Positions 7,189-14,856 of a DNA stretch of 19,078 nt are shown here, piece after piece. Within the stretch, counting starts at the first letter, position 1, and each line of letters starts with the position of its first letter. Made by a program: the position numbers and the translations under genes. Under the pieces are notes generated by a model that saw only the letters and a program-made list of their open reading frames with translations, was not told the DNA's origin and did not search any database. Origin of the DNA: CAZDML01 sp964506645 (GTDB taxonomy: Bacteria; Elusimicrobiota; Elusimicrobia; 2-01-FULL-59-12); the NCBI GenBank assembly GCA_964506645.1, contig CAZDML010000026.1:1-19078 (forward strand), given 5' to 3'.

Positions 7189-9651
7189 TTGAATCGGGAT
7201 AAAGAATTTTTCGCGTGTCATCTGTCTCACCACCAGGCCGGAGCGGATGCCCGCTTTGCCCTGTCCGGGTCTGCGCCGCATTATGCGCCTGACCGGACGT
7301 GTGACATCACCCATCTGAAGCTCGAGCTGGATCTCGATATTAAGGGAAGAACACTCACGGGGAAAGTGACCGCTTCGGTGACGGCACTTACGGATGACGT
7401 TGAGTCCATGGTGTTTGATGCGGTCGATTTTAAAAATTTAAAAGTGGCGTCACCGGGCCGTTCCACGCGCTTCCAGTACAACAGCCGAAAGATCACCGTG
7501 TCCTGGGCGCAGGCCTTGCGCCGTGGCGATAAGGCCGAGGTCGTTATTTCTTATAAAGTCGTCGAGCCCAAACTGGGACTCTTTTTTATTCTTCCTGACA
7601 AAGGCTATCCCACGAAGCCCGCGCAGGTGTGGACACAGGGCGAGGACGAGTACAACCACTTCTGGTTCCCGTGTCATGATGCGCCGCAGGAGCGTATGAC
7701 CACCGAAACGCTCATCACTGTCCCGGCATCCTTTACGGCCGTGTCCAACGGCGCGTTGCAGCGTGTGATTCGTAAGGGCAACCGTCGCACCTTCCACTAT
7801 AAGCAGAATGTTCCGCACCCGGCCTACCTGACCTCATTGGCTGTCGGAGAATTCAGTGAGATCAAAGACAAGTGGGGAAAGATTCCGGTACTGTACTATT
7901 GCCCGAAGGGCCGCGAAGAAGACGCCAAACGTGCCTTCAGCAAAACACCCAAGATGATGGACTTCTTCTCCAAGGCGCTCGGCGTGCCCTACGCCTATGC
8001 GAAGTATTCCCAGGTGGCCGCGCTGGACTTTATCTACGGTGGTATGGAAAACATCTCCGCGACAACACAGACCGCTTTTACGCTGCACGATGAACGGGCG
8101 CATTTGGATTTTTCTAGCGACCCGCTTGTGGCGCACGAGCTGGCACACCAATGGTTTGGGGATCTTGTGACCTGTAAAGACTGGTCGCATGCGTGGCTCA
8201 ACGAAAGTTTCGCAACTTACTTCGAAGCACTGTTTAAAGAACATGACATGGGGCAAGACGAATTTCTGTATGAACTTCACGAAAATGCGCAGGCGTATTT
8301 CAGTGAAGACCGCGAGCGCTACCGCCGCGCGATGGTGACGCATACCTATAAGAACACCAACGACCTCTTCGATCGCCATCTTTACGAAAAAGGATCGCTG
8401 ATTTTACACATGCTGCGTTGCCAGCTGGGCGACAAGGCGTTCTGGCGCTCGATGAACGTGTATTTAAAGGCGCACTATGCCCAGGGTGTGGAAACGGTCG
8501 ATCTCATCAATGCCATTCAGGAAGCGACCGGGAAAAATATGCGGCCGTTTTTTGATCAATGGATCTATAAGGGTGGCCATCCGGAATACAAAGTACGGAG
8601 CTGGTGGAACGCGAAAGAAAAGAAAGTGTATCTGCGCGTGTTGCAGACCCACGGTGTGAATGCGGAAACAGGCCTCTTTTCTCTGCCTATTACGCTTGCG
8701 TTTTATACCTCTGCAGGGGTGAAGCGTCATACCGAGACCGTCGATAAAAAAGAGCAGATCTACAGCTATGCCCTTCCGGCCGAGCCGCAGATGGTGCTCT
8801 TTGACGCGGATCACAACATTTTGAAGAAGGTGGACTTCGTGCGTTCAGAAGCCATGCTGATCTTTCAGCTGACGCACGATCCACATATCTTGGGTCGCTT
8901 GGAAGCCGCGCAGGCGCTCGGACAGTCCGGCGGGCCGCGTGCGGTGCAGGCGTTGTCCGAAGCCCTGCTCAAAGAACCGTTCTGGGGCACGGCGGGGGAG
9001 ATCGCTCGGGCGCTCGGCCGAACGGGAACGGTGCATGCCATGGACGCGCTCGTGGAAGCACTCGCGAAGATCGATCATCCGAAAGTGCGCCGCGCAATTT
9101 ACGAGGCGCTGGGAAATTTCCGCCACGTGCGCGTGCAGAGTGAGCTTCAGGACCGTTTCGGAACAGAAAAGAGCTATTTTGCAGAAGCCGAAGCGATTCA
9201 AAGCCTGGGCCGTATGCGTGATCCGTCCCTTTTCCCGATGCTCAAGAAGCTGACCGAGCGCGATTCGTGGAATGATGTCCTGCGCAACGCGGCGCTGGAA
9301 GCGATCGCACAACTCAAGTTGCCGGAATCGGTGGAGATGCTTAAAAAATTCACGGCCTATGGGCATTCCCCGCAAAGCCGCATGACCGCCATCCGGGGGT
9401 TGATGGGCCTGGGCGCTGGCCGGGAGGACGTGCAGAACCATTTTATTGCGCTGCTTAAAGACAAATACCTGCTGGTTCAGATGGCGGTGGTGCGCGGGCT
9501 GGGAGCGATCGGGGATGAGCGTGCGGTGCCGGAGCTTCTGAAGCTGACTCAGGGGGATCTCGACGGCCGTCTCAAACGTACCGCCGAAGAATCCATCCGC
9601 AAAATTCGCAAAGGCATGGAGCAGGAAATGCCGCCAGTTGAGAAAAAATGA
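7189..9651 (+). CDS. M1-family metallo-aminopeptidase with C-terminal HEAT repeats
   Basis: An 820-residue protein that should remove N-terminal residues from peptides using one zinc ion. The substrate-recognition GGMEN motif is at residues 284-288, and the zinc site HELAH at 316-320 is followed 19 residues on by Glu339 in NESFATYF. The transition-state Tyr is probably Tyr399 in YEKGSL. The N-terminal beta domain of the family spans about 25-210. In place of the long helical domain of aminopeptidase N, the last 250 residues (about 565-810) form HEAT-like helical repeats with recurring A-x-x-ALG patterns, which may bind peptide substrates or partners. There is no signal peptide, so a cytoplasmic location is likely. 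The TTG start is chosen from the AGGAGGG site. The stop overlaps the next gene by four bases (ATGA). Confidence 0.92.
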   Translation: MNRDKEFFACHLSHHQAGADARFALSGSAPHYAPDRTCDITHLKLELDLDIKGRTLTGKVTASVTALTDDVESMVFDAVDFKNLKVASPGRSTRFQYNSRKITVSWAQALRRGDKAEVVISYKVVEPKLGLFFILPDKGYPTKPAQVWTQGEDEYNHFWFPCHDAPQERMTTETLITVPASFTAVSNGALQRVIRKGNRRTFHYKQNVPHPAYLTSLAVGEFSEIKDKWGKIPVLYYCPKGREEDAKRAFSKTPKMMDFFSKALGVPYAYAKYSQVAALDFIYGGMENISATTQTAFTLHDERAHLDFSSDPLVAHELAHQWFGDLVTCKDWSHAWLNESFATYFEALFKEHDMGQDEFLYELHENAQAYFSEDRERYRRAMVTHTYKNTNDLFDRHLYEKGSLILHMLRCQLGDKAFWRSMNVYLKAHYAQGVETVDLINAIQEATGKNMRPFFDQWIYKGGHPEYKVRSWWNAKEKKVYLRVLQTHGVNAETGLFSLPITLAFYTSAGVKRHTETVDKKEQIYSYALPAEPQMVLFDADHNILKKVDFVRSEAMLIFQLTHDPHILGRLEAAQALGQSGGPRAVQALSEALLKEPFWGTAGEIARALGRTGTVHAMDALVEALAKIDHPKVRRAIYEALGNFRHVRVQSELQDRFGTEKSYFAEAEAIQSLGRMRDPSLFPMLKKLTERDSWNDVLRNAALEAIAQLKLPESVEMLKKFTAYGHSPQSRMTAIRGLMGLGAGREDVQNHFIALLKDKYLLVQMAVVRGLGAIGDERAVPELLKLTQGDLDGRLKRTAEESIRKIRKGMEQEMPPVEKK

Positions 9652-10055
9652 TCACGCCCCAAAAAGAAGAGGCGCTGCGCCAGGCGATGGCCGCGCAGGG
9701 TCTTCTTGAAGCCGATATCGACGAGCAATTTATTCGGTCGAGCGGCAAAGGCGGGCAGCATGTCAATAAGGTGTCGACCTGCGTGCAGCTCTTGCACCGG
9801 CCCACCGGAATTCAGATCAAGTGTCAGGCCGACCGCTCCCAGGCGGTCAACCGGTTCCTCGCCCGCCGCATGCTGCTCGACCGCTACAAGGCCGAGATCC
9901 TGGGCCAAAAAACCGAAGCCGAGATGAAAGCCTGGAAAATCCGCAAGCAGAAACGCCGACGTTCCCGCCGCGCCAAAGAAAAAACGCTCGAATACAAACA
10001 CCAACGTTCCGAACTCAAACAGAACCGAAAATCCGTGCGCGATTGGCACAACTGA
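9648..10055 (+). CDS. GGQ-domain release-factor-like ribosome rescue protein
   Basis: This 135-residue protein is a minimal RF-1 domain without codon-recognition domains. The GGQ tripeptide at residues 35-37, in KGGQHVNKVST, is the peptidyl-tRNA hydrolysis motif; a conserved block with CQADRSQAVNR follows at 59-69, and the last 50 residues are strongly basic, as in proteins that place a tail in the empty mRNA channel. Size resembles ArfB/YaeJ (about 140 residues), but the text after GGQ looks closer to the C12orf65/MTRFR-type subgroup by memory of those proteins. The likely role is hydrolysis of peptidyl-tRNA on stalled ribosomes or split large subunits. ATG overlaps the aminopeptidase stop in ATGA, so the two are translationally coupled. 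The exact subgroup needs a tree. Confidence 0.88.
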   Translation: MITPQKEEALRQAMAAQGLLEADIDEQFIRSSGKGGQHVNKVSTCVQLLHRPTGIQIKCQADRSQAVNRFLARRMLLDRYKAEILGQKTEAEMKAWKIRKQKRRRSRRAKEKTLEYKHQRSELKQNRKSVRDWHN

Positions 10056-10056
10056 A

Positions 10057-10108
10057 TTTGATCCTGGTATAAAGAATCACGACGTTGCGTTTTTGTGCCA
10101 GGATCAAA
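10057..10108. repeat. Perfect 11-bp inverted repeat at convergent gene ends
   Basis: TTTGATCCTGG at 10057-10067 is repeated inverted as CCAGGATCAAA at 10098-10108, with a 30-base loop. The right arm includes the stop codon of the minus-strand DUF2063 gene, and the left arm starts two bases after the stop of the release-factor gene. It may act as a two-way transcription barrier, but neither side has a U-tract, so a classical terminator is not supported. Confidence 0.6.
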
Positions 10109-10802
10109 GTAAGATTTCCCATGCTTTGAGTTGCCGGTACACGCGTTCCAGTGCGATGGTGTTTTGGGGTAGGATTTTTTTGCGTTTGACTTCCAGCGTC
10201 TTCACCGAGGCATCGGGTTTTCTAAAATGCTCCAGAAAAAGAAGCAGGAGCGGATCGGCTTCACGCACGTGAGACGTGTTCTGCGAATCCCGGTAAAATA
10301 GCAGCACTTCCGGCACTGCCTTTGGCGGGCGCCCCGCCGGGGCCCCTTCCTGAACCCAATCAAACATCGAATGCTCATACACCCGCACAACGGCCGTCGG
10401 ATTCACGCCGCCCGCACCCTTCTTGACCCTTGCGGGGTGAATAAAAATCTGCAGATTTTGCCACTCGTAATCGGCCAGTTCTTGAATATAGGGTTTCATG
10501 CGTTGTGTGGCAAGAAATGTTGGAAAGGGGGCCACAGAGGTGTTGAGTTCCCAGTGGCGCGGCGGGTGGGCGATAAAGAAGCGTTGTACGAGCGCCTGCC
10601 AGACACGAGGACGAAACTGCGAACGGGTCAGCGAAAAATCATGGTCGAGTGTGTCTGTCCAGTTGCTCCGGGTATTGTTGCGGTAGACGGAAAGACGCGG
10701 TGGAATGGAGCGGCCCCAGATCTGCGAGACACGAACCGGCTTGTTCTGAAAAAATAGAAGCCGTTTCAGCCCCTGCTGATAGGTCGCAAGCTTAGCGGTC
10801 AT
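10104..10802 (-). CDS. bufC: DUF2063 bufferin maturation partner (BufC/HvfC-like)
   Basis: The 232-residue protein starts with a DUF2063 domain (residues about 5-95). YQQGLKRLL near the start and SVYRNN at about 37-42 are characteristic of the family, in which Tyr-Arg-x-Asn follows a helix that packs on the DUF692 enzyme. In studied bufferin and Haemophilus Hvf systems the DUF2063 protein binds the precursor leader and presents it to the MNIO enzyme. The rest (about 100-232) is the variable C-terminal domain, with a Gly/Pro-rich loop at about 140-160. Its ATG overlaps the DUF692 stop (TGA 10801-10799) by four bases, so the pair is translationally coupled in the order expected for these operons. 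The role is inferred from family and neighbours. Confidence 0.88.
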   Translation of the reverse strand: MTAKLATYQQGLKRLLFFQNKPVRVSQIWGRSIPPRLSVYRNNTRSNWTDTLDHDFSLTRSQFRPRVWQALVQRFFIAHPPRHWELNTSVAPFPTFLATQRMKPYIQELADYEWQNLQIFIHPARVKKGAGGVNPTAVVRVYEHSMFDWVQEGAPAGRPPKAVPEVLLFYRDSQNTSHVREADPLLLLFLEHFRKPDASVKTLEVKRKKILPQNTIALERVYRQLKAWEILL

Positions 10803-11752
10803 CGCAGGATTGCTTCCCGGCGGACGGCCAAAACGTTGTCGTGGGGTCGGCGAAGGCCCTCCATGTTCGTAAAGCGAACCGGCACTTTCGGTGCCAGCCG
10901 TGGTCGTCCTCCCATCCCCAGCGTACGAACAATCGATTCGGCGCGTACGGCTTCATCCACGACCGCTGACAAGGCTGGAACATTCGTATCCCATTCGATG
11001 AGCGTACTGACGGGGCGGCCGATCGCTTCCATCGTAAACCGGTACAAATCCCATACCGGATCAATGATGGGACCTTCGTGTGTATCAATAATGACATCGC
11101 CGCGGTCAAAATGCCCGGCCATATGAATTTGAGCGACTCGGTGCAGCGGCAGTCGGCGGATAAAGTTTTTGGCGTCGAATCCGTGATTGCGGCTGTTGAC
11201 GTAGACGTTGTTGACGTCCAACAACATGCCGCAATCGGCCCGATCGAGCACGCGATTGAAGAAATCGGTCTCGCTCATTTCCGCGCCTGGCGGCAGGACA
11301 TAGTAAGAGGGGTTTTCCAGCAAAAATGGGAGTTTTATTTTTTTCTGCAGCTGATGCACGCGCTTGATGACATGGTCGGCCGCCTCATAGGTAAACGGCA
11401 GCGGTAACAGATCATGAAAGTACTCGCCGCCGGAGCTGGTGAAGCACAAGTGGTCGCTGTACCAGAGCGCTTTTGTCTGTGTGAGTAAAGTTTTTAAGCG
11501 ATTGAGGTAATCTTCATTGAGGGGATCGATACTTCCGATAGACAGATTGACGCCGTGCGAGATAATCGGCCATCGGCTGGTGACAAAATCGAGAACGGCC
11601 TGCGGGTAGCCGCCGAAGGCCATAAAGTTTTCAGGAATAATTTCCAGCCATTGGACGGGCAGCTCGGTGGTTTTTAGGGATTGGAAATGTTCTTTACGTA
11701 GGCCGATGCCGGCGCCAAGAACGGGAAGAGAAGAGTAGTCGTTGGTTTTCAT
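10799..11752 (-). CDS. bufB: MNIO (DUF692) bufferin maturase, BufB-like
   Basis: The 317-residue product is a DUF692 TIM-barrel enzyme: a multinuclear non-heme iron oxidase that modifies cysteines of the partner peptide using oxygen. Candidate metal ligands and family motifs are all present: SHGVNLSIGS with His66, SDH at 99-101, LLENPSYY with Glu146, LLDVNNVYVN at 177-186, NHG at 189-191, IHMAGH with His210 and His214, DTH at 223-225 and LIEWD at 251-255. In known bufferins the cysteines become copper-binding heterocycles. ATG 11752 is chosen: the frame can be extended upstream to 11797, but that part is translated from a REP-like hairpin and lacks a family counterpart. No good Shine-Dalgarno is seen. 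The order precursor, DUF692, DUF2063 matches characterised loci. Confidence 0.93.
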   Translation of the reverse strand: MKTNDYSSLPVLGAGIGLRKEHFQSLKTTELPVQWLEIIPENFMAFGGYPQAVLDFVTSRWPIISHGVNLSIGSIDPLNEDYLNRLKTLLTQTKALWYSDHLCFTSSGGEYFHDLLPLPFTYEAADHVIKRVHQLQKKIKLPFLLENPSYYVLPPGAEMSETDFFNRVLDRADCGMLLDVNNVYVNSRNHGFDAKNFIRRLPLHRVAQIHMAGHFDRGDVIIDTHEGPIIDPVWDLYRFTMEAIGRPVSTLIEWDTNVPALSAVVDEAVRAESIVRTLGMGGRPRLAPKVPVRFTNMEGLRRPHDNVLAVRREAILR

Positions 11753-11759
11753 GCGTAAA

Positions 11760-11849
11760 AACGTCGCCCCGGAGATCCGTAATCCGGGGCCCACCATTCC
11801 ATGTCAATAGATTGATGGGTCCCGGCTTACAACCTGCCGGGACGACGTA
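11760..11849. repeat. Paired inverted REP-like hairpins (BIME-like element)
   Basis: Two perfect 8-bp hairpins lie in the bufA-bufB spacer: GCCCCGGA 11766-11773 with TCCGGGGC 11783-11790, and GTCCCGGC 11819-11826 with GCCGGGAC 11836-11843, each with a 9-base loop. The two are inverted copies of each other: each has ACGTCG at its outer foot, then CCCGG, an 11-base middle, CCGGG and a CCCA/CCAT-type inner foot. This mirror pair with a short middle of about 22 bases is the structure of bacterial interspersed mosaic elements. There is no U-tract, so its likely effect on the operon is mRNA stability or partial attenuation rather than full termination. Confidence 0.8.
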
Positions 11850-11853
11850 TTTA

Positions 11854-12183
11854 TTATTGCTTCATCTCTGAGGCGCAACCGCCTTTGCCTTTGCAGCTGT
11901 TCTTGCCTTTGCAGCCCATGTCGCTGGTTTGACAGCCCCCCTTGCCTTTGCAGCCATTTTTACCTGCGCAGGAATGGTCTGCTTTGGAAGTTGCTTCCGG
12001 AGCAACGCTAGCGCTCTTAGGCTTCATATGGCTTTTGCCATGTTTTTTACCGGCTGTCGCCTTCGGTGCTGGAGAGGCATCCGTGGAGGTGGCAGCAGGG
12101 GTCTCCGCATAGGCGGCGCCAGCCAGAAGTGAGGCGGAAAACACGCCAGCGGATATTAACTTTTGCAGGTCTTTCAGTTTCAT
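11854..12183 (-). CDS. bufA: Bufferin-type RiPP precursor with six cysteines (BufA2-like)
   Basis: The 109-residue precursor has a Sec signal peptide (residues 1-26, ending AYA), a Thr/Ala/Lys/His-rich spacer (27-70) and a Cys-rich core. Cysteines 72, 78, 84, 91, 97 and 103 are spaced 6, 6, 7, 6, 6: two copies of a 13-residue unit (CAGKNGCKGKGGC and CKGKNSCKGKGGC) joined by QTSDMG. Bufferins are exported peptides whose cysteines are modified by DUF692 enzymes to bind and buffer copper; the Lys-Gly-Lys-rich Cys units match the BufA2 type by memory. A signal peptide on a RiPP leader is a hallmark of this group. AAGGAAGG about 6 bases before ATG 12183 supports the start. Two consecutive TAA stops end the gene. 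The yceI stop is 18 bases upstream, so one transcript is likely. Confidence 0.88.
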   Translation of the reverse strand: MKLKDLQKLISAGVFSASLLAGAAYAETPAATSTDASPAPKATAGKKHGKSHMKPKSASVAPEATSKADHSCAGKNGCKGKGGCQTSDMGCKGKNSCKGKGGCASEMKQ

Positions 12184-12189
12184 GAGGTA

Positions 12190-12197
12190 CCTTCCTT
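12190..12197 (-). promoter_or_regulatory. Ribosome binding site of the bufferin precursor
   Basis: On the minus strand AAGGAAGG precedes ATG 12183 by about six bases, within the 18-base gap after yceI. It is one of the few strong Shine-Dalgarno sites in this region, consistent with high precursor output. Confidence 0.65.
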
Positions 12198-12201
12198 TAG
12201 G

Positions 12202-12804
12202 TTATTTATTCTGAATGCCTTCTACGTTGATAATAATCTGCACATCTTCTCCGATCATCAAACTGCCGGTGTCGAGGGCTTTATTCCAGACCATGCCGAA
12301 GTCCTTGCGGTTGAGGGTGCCCTTGGCTTCAAAGCCGGTGCGAACGCCGCCCCAGGGATCCTTGGCCACCCCGCCGGAGGTCACATCGAGAACGACAGTT
12401 TTGCTGACGCCCAGGAGGGTCAGTGTGCCTTCCAGCTTAAAGGCTTCCGCGGTGGCGCCGGGGAGGACTTTGGTGCTCGTGAAGATCATTGTTGGGAATT
12501 TTTCTGAATTAAAGAAATCGGCGTTACGCAAATGCGCATCGCGCTTTTCATTGCTGGTATTTACACTGGCAGTTTTGATCACGGCCTGAGCCTTTGATGC
12601 AGCGGGTTTGGCCGGGTCATAACTGAACGTTCCTTCAAACTGGTCAAATTTCCCACGGGTTTTAGAAACGAGGTGGCGAACACTGAATTCAACGGCGGAA
12701 TGCGCGACATCAATCGTGTAATCAGCGGCCTGCAGGGAGGCTGCGGATAGAACGAGTAGTCCGAGAGTAAAGCGTGCCAGCAGAGAGTGTGACCATGTCT
12801 TCAT
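12202..12804 (-). CDS. Periplasmic YceI-family lipid-binding protein
   Basis: A 200-residue YceI protein with signal peptide (residues 1-26, ending LQA). Family features include YTIDVAHSAVEFSVRHL at about 29-45, GTFSYDP near 59-65, NEKRDAHLRNADFFN at about 84-98 and a late LGVSKTVVLDV strand. YceI proteins fold as an extended lipocalin-like barrel that binds an isoprenoid or other long-chain lipid in the periplasm; the ligand here cannot be told. AAGGAG seven bases before ATG 12804 supports the start. It is the first gene of the yceI-bufA-bufB-bufC series, 18 bases upstream of the precursor. A link of YceI to bufferin function is suggested only by position. Confidence 0.93.
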   Translation of the reverse strand: MKTWSHSLLARFTLGLLVLSAASLQAADYTIDVAHSAVEFSVRHLVSKTRGKFDQFEGTFSYDPAKPAASKAQAVIKTASVNTSNEKRDAHLRNADFFNSEKFPTMIFTSTKVLPGATAEAFKLEGTLTLLGVSKTVVLDVTSGGVAKDPWGGVRTGFEAKGTLNRKDFGMVWNKALDTGSLMIGEDVQIIINVEGIQNK

Positions 12805-12884
12805 AAGTAGCTCCTTGTAGTTGTTAGTGCAGAACAGCGCACCGTTATTACAACGATACGCCGCTCTTTTGGTTCCGGAAGAAA
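12805..12884. other. Spacer upstream of yceI, probable promoter region
   Basis: This 80-base gap lies between the Ig-like gene stop and yceI, both on the minus strand. AAGGAG for yceI is at its left end. TAATAA-type AT-rich sequence on the minus strand is a weak -10 candidate, and no matching -35 or terminator hairpin is clear. Read-through from the upstream gene cannot be excluded. Confidence 0.3.
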
Positions 12885-14324
12885 TTAGTGGGAATTAATT
12901 TTAATCAAACTGCCAAATTGCGGTTTCACTGCTTTGCCGTTGGCCGTCAATGTAACCAGATAATCGCCGGGGGCTACGCCCGGTTCGACATTAATTTCAC
13001 CGGCCAGGGTCGACGCATCGATCGGGATAAAGGACGAGATATGTATTCCGGGTTCATCGAGCTCGACTTTGAGGCTCTTGGCGAAGTCTGCGGAGAGGTC
13101 GCGGCCGATCAATCGGATGGCGCTCTTTTGTCCGGGGGTCACTGGCGGGGTAATTTGAATTCCGGCGACCCAGTTGGCTGGAACCATAGCGACGACGTCC
13201 TTTTTCTCATGGAGGACAGCATTGTTTTGTCCCAGGATGGTAATGCCGTAGCTGCCCAGAGGGGTGTTCTTCGGGCTTTCAAACGAAAACCGGATCTGGC
13301 TGGTGGAGACAAAGGTAAAGGTCGCCTTGCCCATGTCGAACCCCTCCATCCGCGCACTCAGCAGGGGAACATCGTCCGGTGTTAGCCCTGTGCCCTGCAA
13401 GTAGAAACTGAGGGTATCTCCCGGGCGGTGATACACTTCCAACGGCTGAACACTGTGGATGAGACCGGTGGCTCCCAGGTTCGGGCGCACGATGCGGATA
13501 ATGCCGTCGCGTTGGAAAATTTTCTTGGATCCAATGAAGGCGCTTAAGCCGTAAGCCCCCTGGCTGACCCCGGCGCCAATACGCAGGGTGCCTTCCACGA
13601 TAAAGGGAAGATGTGGCTCGAGATCGGAAATCTGTAATCCTGCGGTGCTTGGCTCCAGGCGGAACTGTTTGTACAGGTCATCATCCAAATGGGTGAACAA
13701 CCGGAACCGGCCGGCCCGGCCGTTCGGTTCCATGCTGGTAAAGACGAGCGTCAGAACGTCGCCTTTGCGAATCACGGCAAAGGGGTCGGGAGCGCGGAAG
13801 ACAGGAAGGTTTTTGATGAGGACCTGAGGATAAATCAGCGCGGTCTCCGTGTTGGCTCCCACTTCCAGCTCCCCGTGAATTTGGTTGGCTGTTACCAGTT
13901 TCAAATTTTTCACACGAATGGTCTTGGTCCCTGGGTCGACCTTAATCATCTTTTCGAATTCGCTGTTAAAACCAGAGCCGTTGACGTCAAACCCGATGGT
14001 TACACCCGGACCAATCACATCCTGGTCGTAGTAGCAGCGCACAATGGTAATGTCTTTGGGGATCAGTTCTTTGTGCAGTTGAATGGGAGGCGGCGCGACC
14101 GGGCCTGATGCCAGGGGGGGCGTCGGTTTGGCTGGCGCCGTTTTGGCTGACGGCTTTTCTGGGACGCTGGCGGCTGAGGATGTAATAACCGGCGCCGTTG
14201 AAACACTGACAAGGGTAGGGATTTCTATGGGCGGCGGAGGGGGGGCATGGTGCCGGGCAAGCCAGAACCACAGGAGCAGTAGCGTCAGAACCCCAACGAC
14301 GATGAAAAGTGGTTTTTTTCTCAT
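12885..14324 (-). CDS. Membrane-anchored Ig-like repeat protein, paralogue A
   Basis: The 479-residue protein begins with a membrane segment (residues 5-22) after RKK, then a Pro/Ala-rich linker (about 28-80, with five consecutive Pro), then an all-beta ectodomain. This reads as three or four Ig/TIG-like units, each with G-x-x-x/Y-G or SGF/GRD-type turns, for example VNGSGFNSEF at 114-123 and LIGRDLSADF in the last third. It is clearly homologous to the product of 14957-16306: both share LHKELIPK, IVRCYY, GSGF, VKNL, NQIHGE and VPANW at matching places. I do not know the family or function; exported Ig-like domains usually mediate binding or assembly. A single segment with no signal cleavage site suggests anchoring in the inner membrane. 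The start lies 51 bases from divergent msrB, and no Shine-Dalgarno is seen. Confidence 0.82.
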   Translation of the reverse strand: MRKKPLFIVVGVLTLLLLWFWLARHHAPPPPPIEIPTLVSVSTAPVITSSAASVPEKPSAKTAPAKPTPPLASGPVAPPPIQLHKELIPKDITIVRCYYDQDVIGPGVTIGFDVNGSGFNSEFEKMIKVDPGTKTIRVKNLKLVTANQIHGELEVGANTETALIYPQVLIKNLPVFRAPDPFAVIRKGDVLTLVFTSMEPNGRAGRFRLFTHLDDDLYKQFRLEPSTAGLQISDLEPHLPFIVEGTLRIGAGVSQGAYGLSAFIGSKKIFQRDGIIRIVRPNLGATGLIHSVQPLEVYHRPGDTLSFYLQGTGLTPDDVPLLSARMEGFDMGKATFTFVSTSQIRFSFESPKNTPLGSYGITILGQNNAVLHEKKDVVAMVPANWVAGIQITPPVTPGQKSAIRLIGRDLSADFAKSLKVELDEPGIHISSFIPIDASTLAGEINVEPGVAPGDYLVTLTANGKAVKPQFGSLIKINSH

Positions 14325-14364
14325 GGCGTCAAACAGGAGAATAGTATCATAAAGTTCGAAAAAA

Positions 14365-14370
14365 GAGGTG
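14365..14370 (+). promoter_or_regulatory. Ribosome binding site of msrB
   Basis: GAGGTG lies five bases before ATG 14376 in the 51-base divergent gap. The gap is so short that the two opposing promoters must overlap or reach into the neighbouring coding regions. Confidence 0.65.
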
Positions 14371-14375
14371 CGCCG

Positions 14376-14855
14376 ATGAATAGATTTAAAACGTTTTTAG
14401 CCTGTTTTTGTGTCGCATCATCCGTATGGGCAGGAGGAAAACCCGTGACTGACAAAGTGGTGAAGACCGAAGAAGAATGGAAGAAGCAGCTCGATGACGA
14501 ACAGTATGAGATTTGCCGTCTGAAGGGCACGGAGCGTGCGTTTACCGGCAAGTATTGGAACAACCACGCCAAAGGCATGTACTACTGTGTGGCGTGCGGT
14601 GCGTCACTTTTCTCCTCCGATACGAAGTTTGATTCCGGCACAGGTTGGCCCAGCTTCTGGGATCCCGTTAACAAGGCCAACGTGGAAACGCACACCGACC
14701 GTAGTTACGGCATGTCTCGCACAGAAGTCGTGTGCAAGCGCTGTGGGGCGCACTTGGGGCACGTGTTTGAAGACGGTCCCAAGCCCACCGGGATGCGCTA
14801 CTGCATCAACTCCGCATCGCTGCGGTTTGATCCGGACCCCGCTAAAAGCAAATAA
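14376..14855 (+). CDS. msrB: Exported peptide-methionine (R)-S-oxide reductase
   Basis: The 159-residue product has a signal peptide (residues 1-19, ending VWA) followed by a complete MsrB (SelR) domain. It reduces the R epimer of methionine sulfoxide in proteins. Seen: GTERAFTGKY at 51-60, zinc-binding CVAC at 71-74 and CKRC at 120-123, SGTGWPSFW at 87-95, HLGHVFEDGP at 127-136, and catalytic Cys143 in RYCINSASLRF (Cys, not selenocysteine). Export means repair of envelope proteins, which requires a periplasmic thiol donor; none is encoded here. It stands alone on the plus strand between two paralogous Ig-like genes on the other strand. Placement near bufferin genes is compatible with copper or oxidant stress, as inference. 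Confidence 0.95.
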   Translation: MNRFKTFLACFCVASSVWAGGKPVTDKVVKTEEEWKKQLDDEQYEICRLKGTERAFTGKYWNNHAKGMYYCVACGASLFSSDTKFDSGTGWPSFWDPVNKANVETHTDRSYGMSRTEVVCKRCGAHLGHVFEDGPKPTGMRYCINSASLRFDPDPAKSK

Positions 14856-14856
14856 C

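Noticed and set aside
7834..8379. Minus-strand ORF of 181 codons inside the aminopeptidase gene
   Set aside because: It is antisense to the conserved zinc-site region of the M1 peptidase.
11753..11797. N-terminal extension of the DUF692 maturase
   Set aside because: The 15 added residues are translated from a REP-like hairpin, and family members start near MKTND/LGAGIGLR.
11819..11843. Rho-independent terminator after the bufferin precursor
   Set aside because: The hairpin is strong but no U-tract follows on the minus strand, and an inverted partner lies beside it, so a REP/BIME element explains it better.
11870..11970. Possible CRISPR-like or tandem DNA repeat
   Set aside because: The repeated TTGCCTTTGCAGC words are the coding DNA of the duplicated Cys-Lys-Gly units of the bufferin core.
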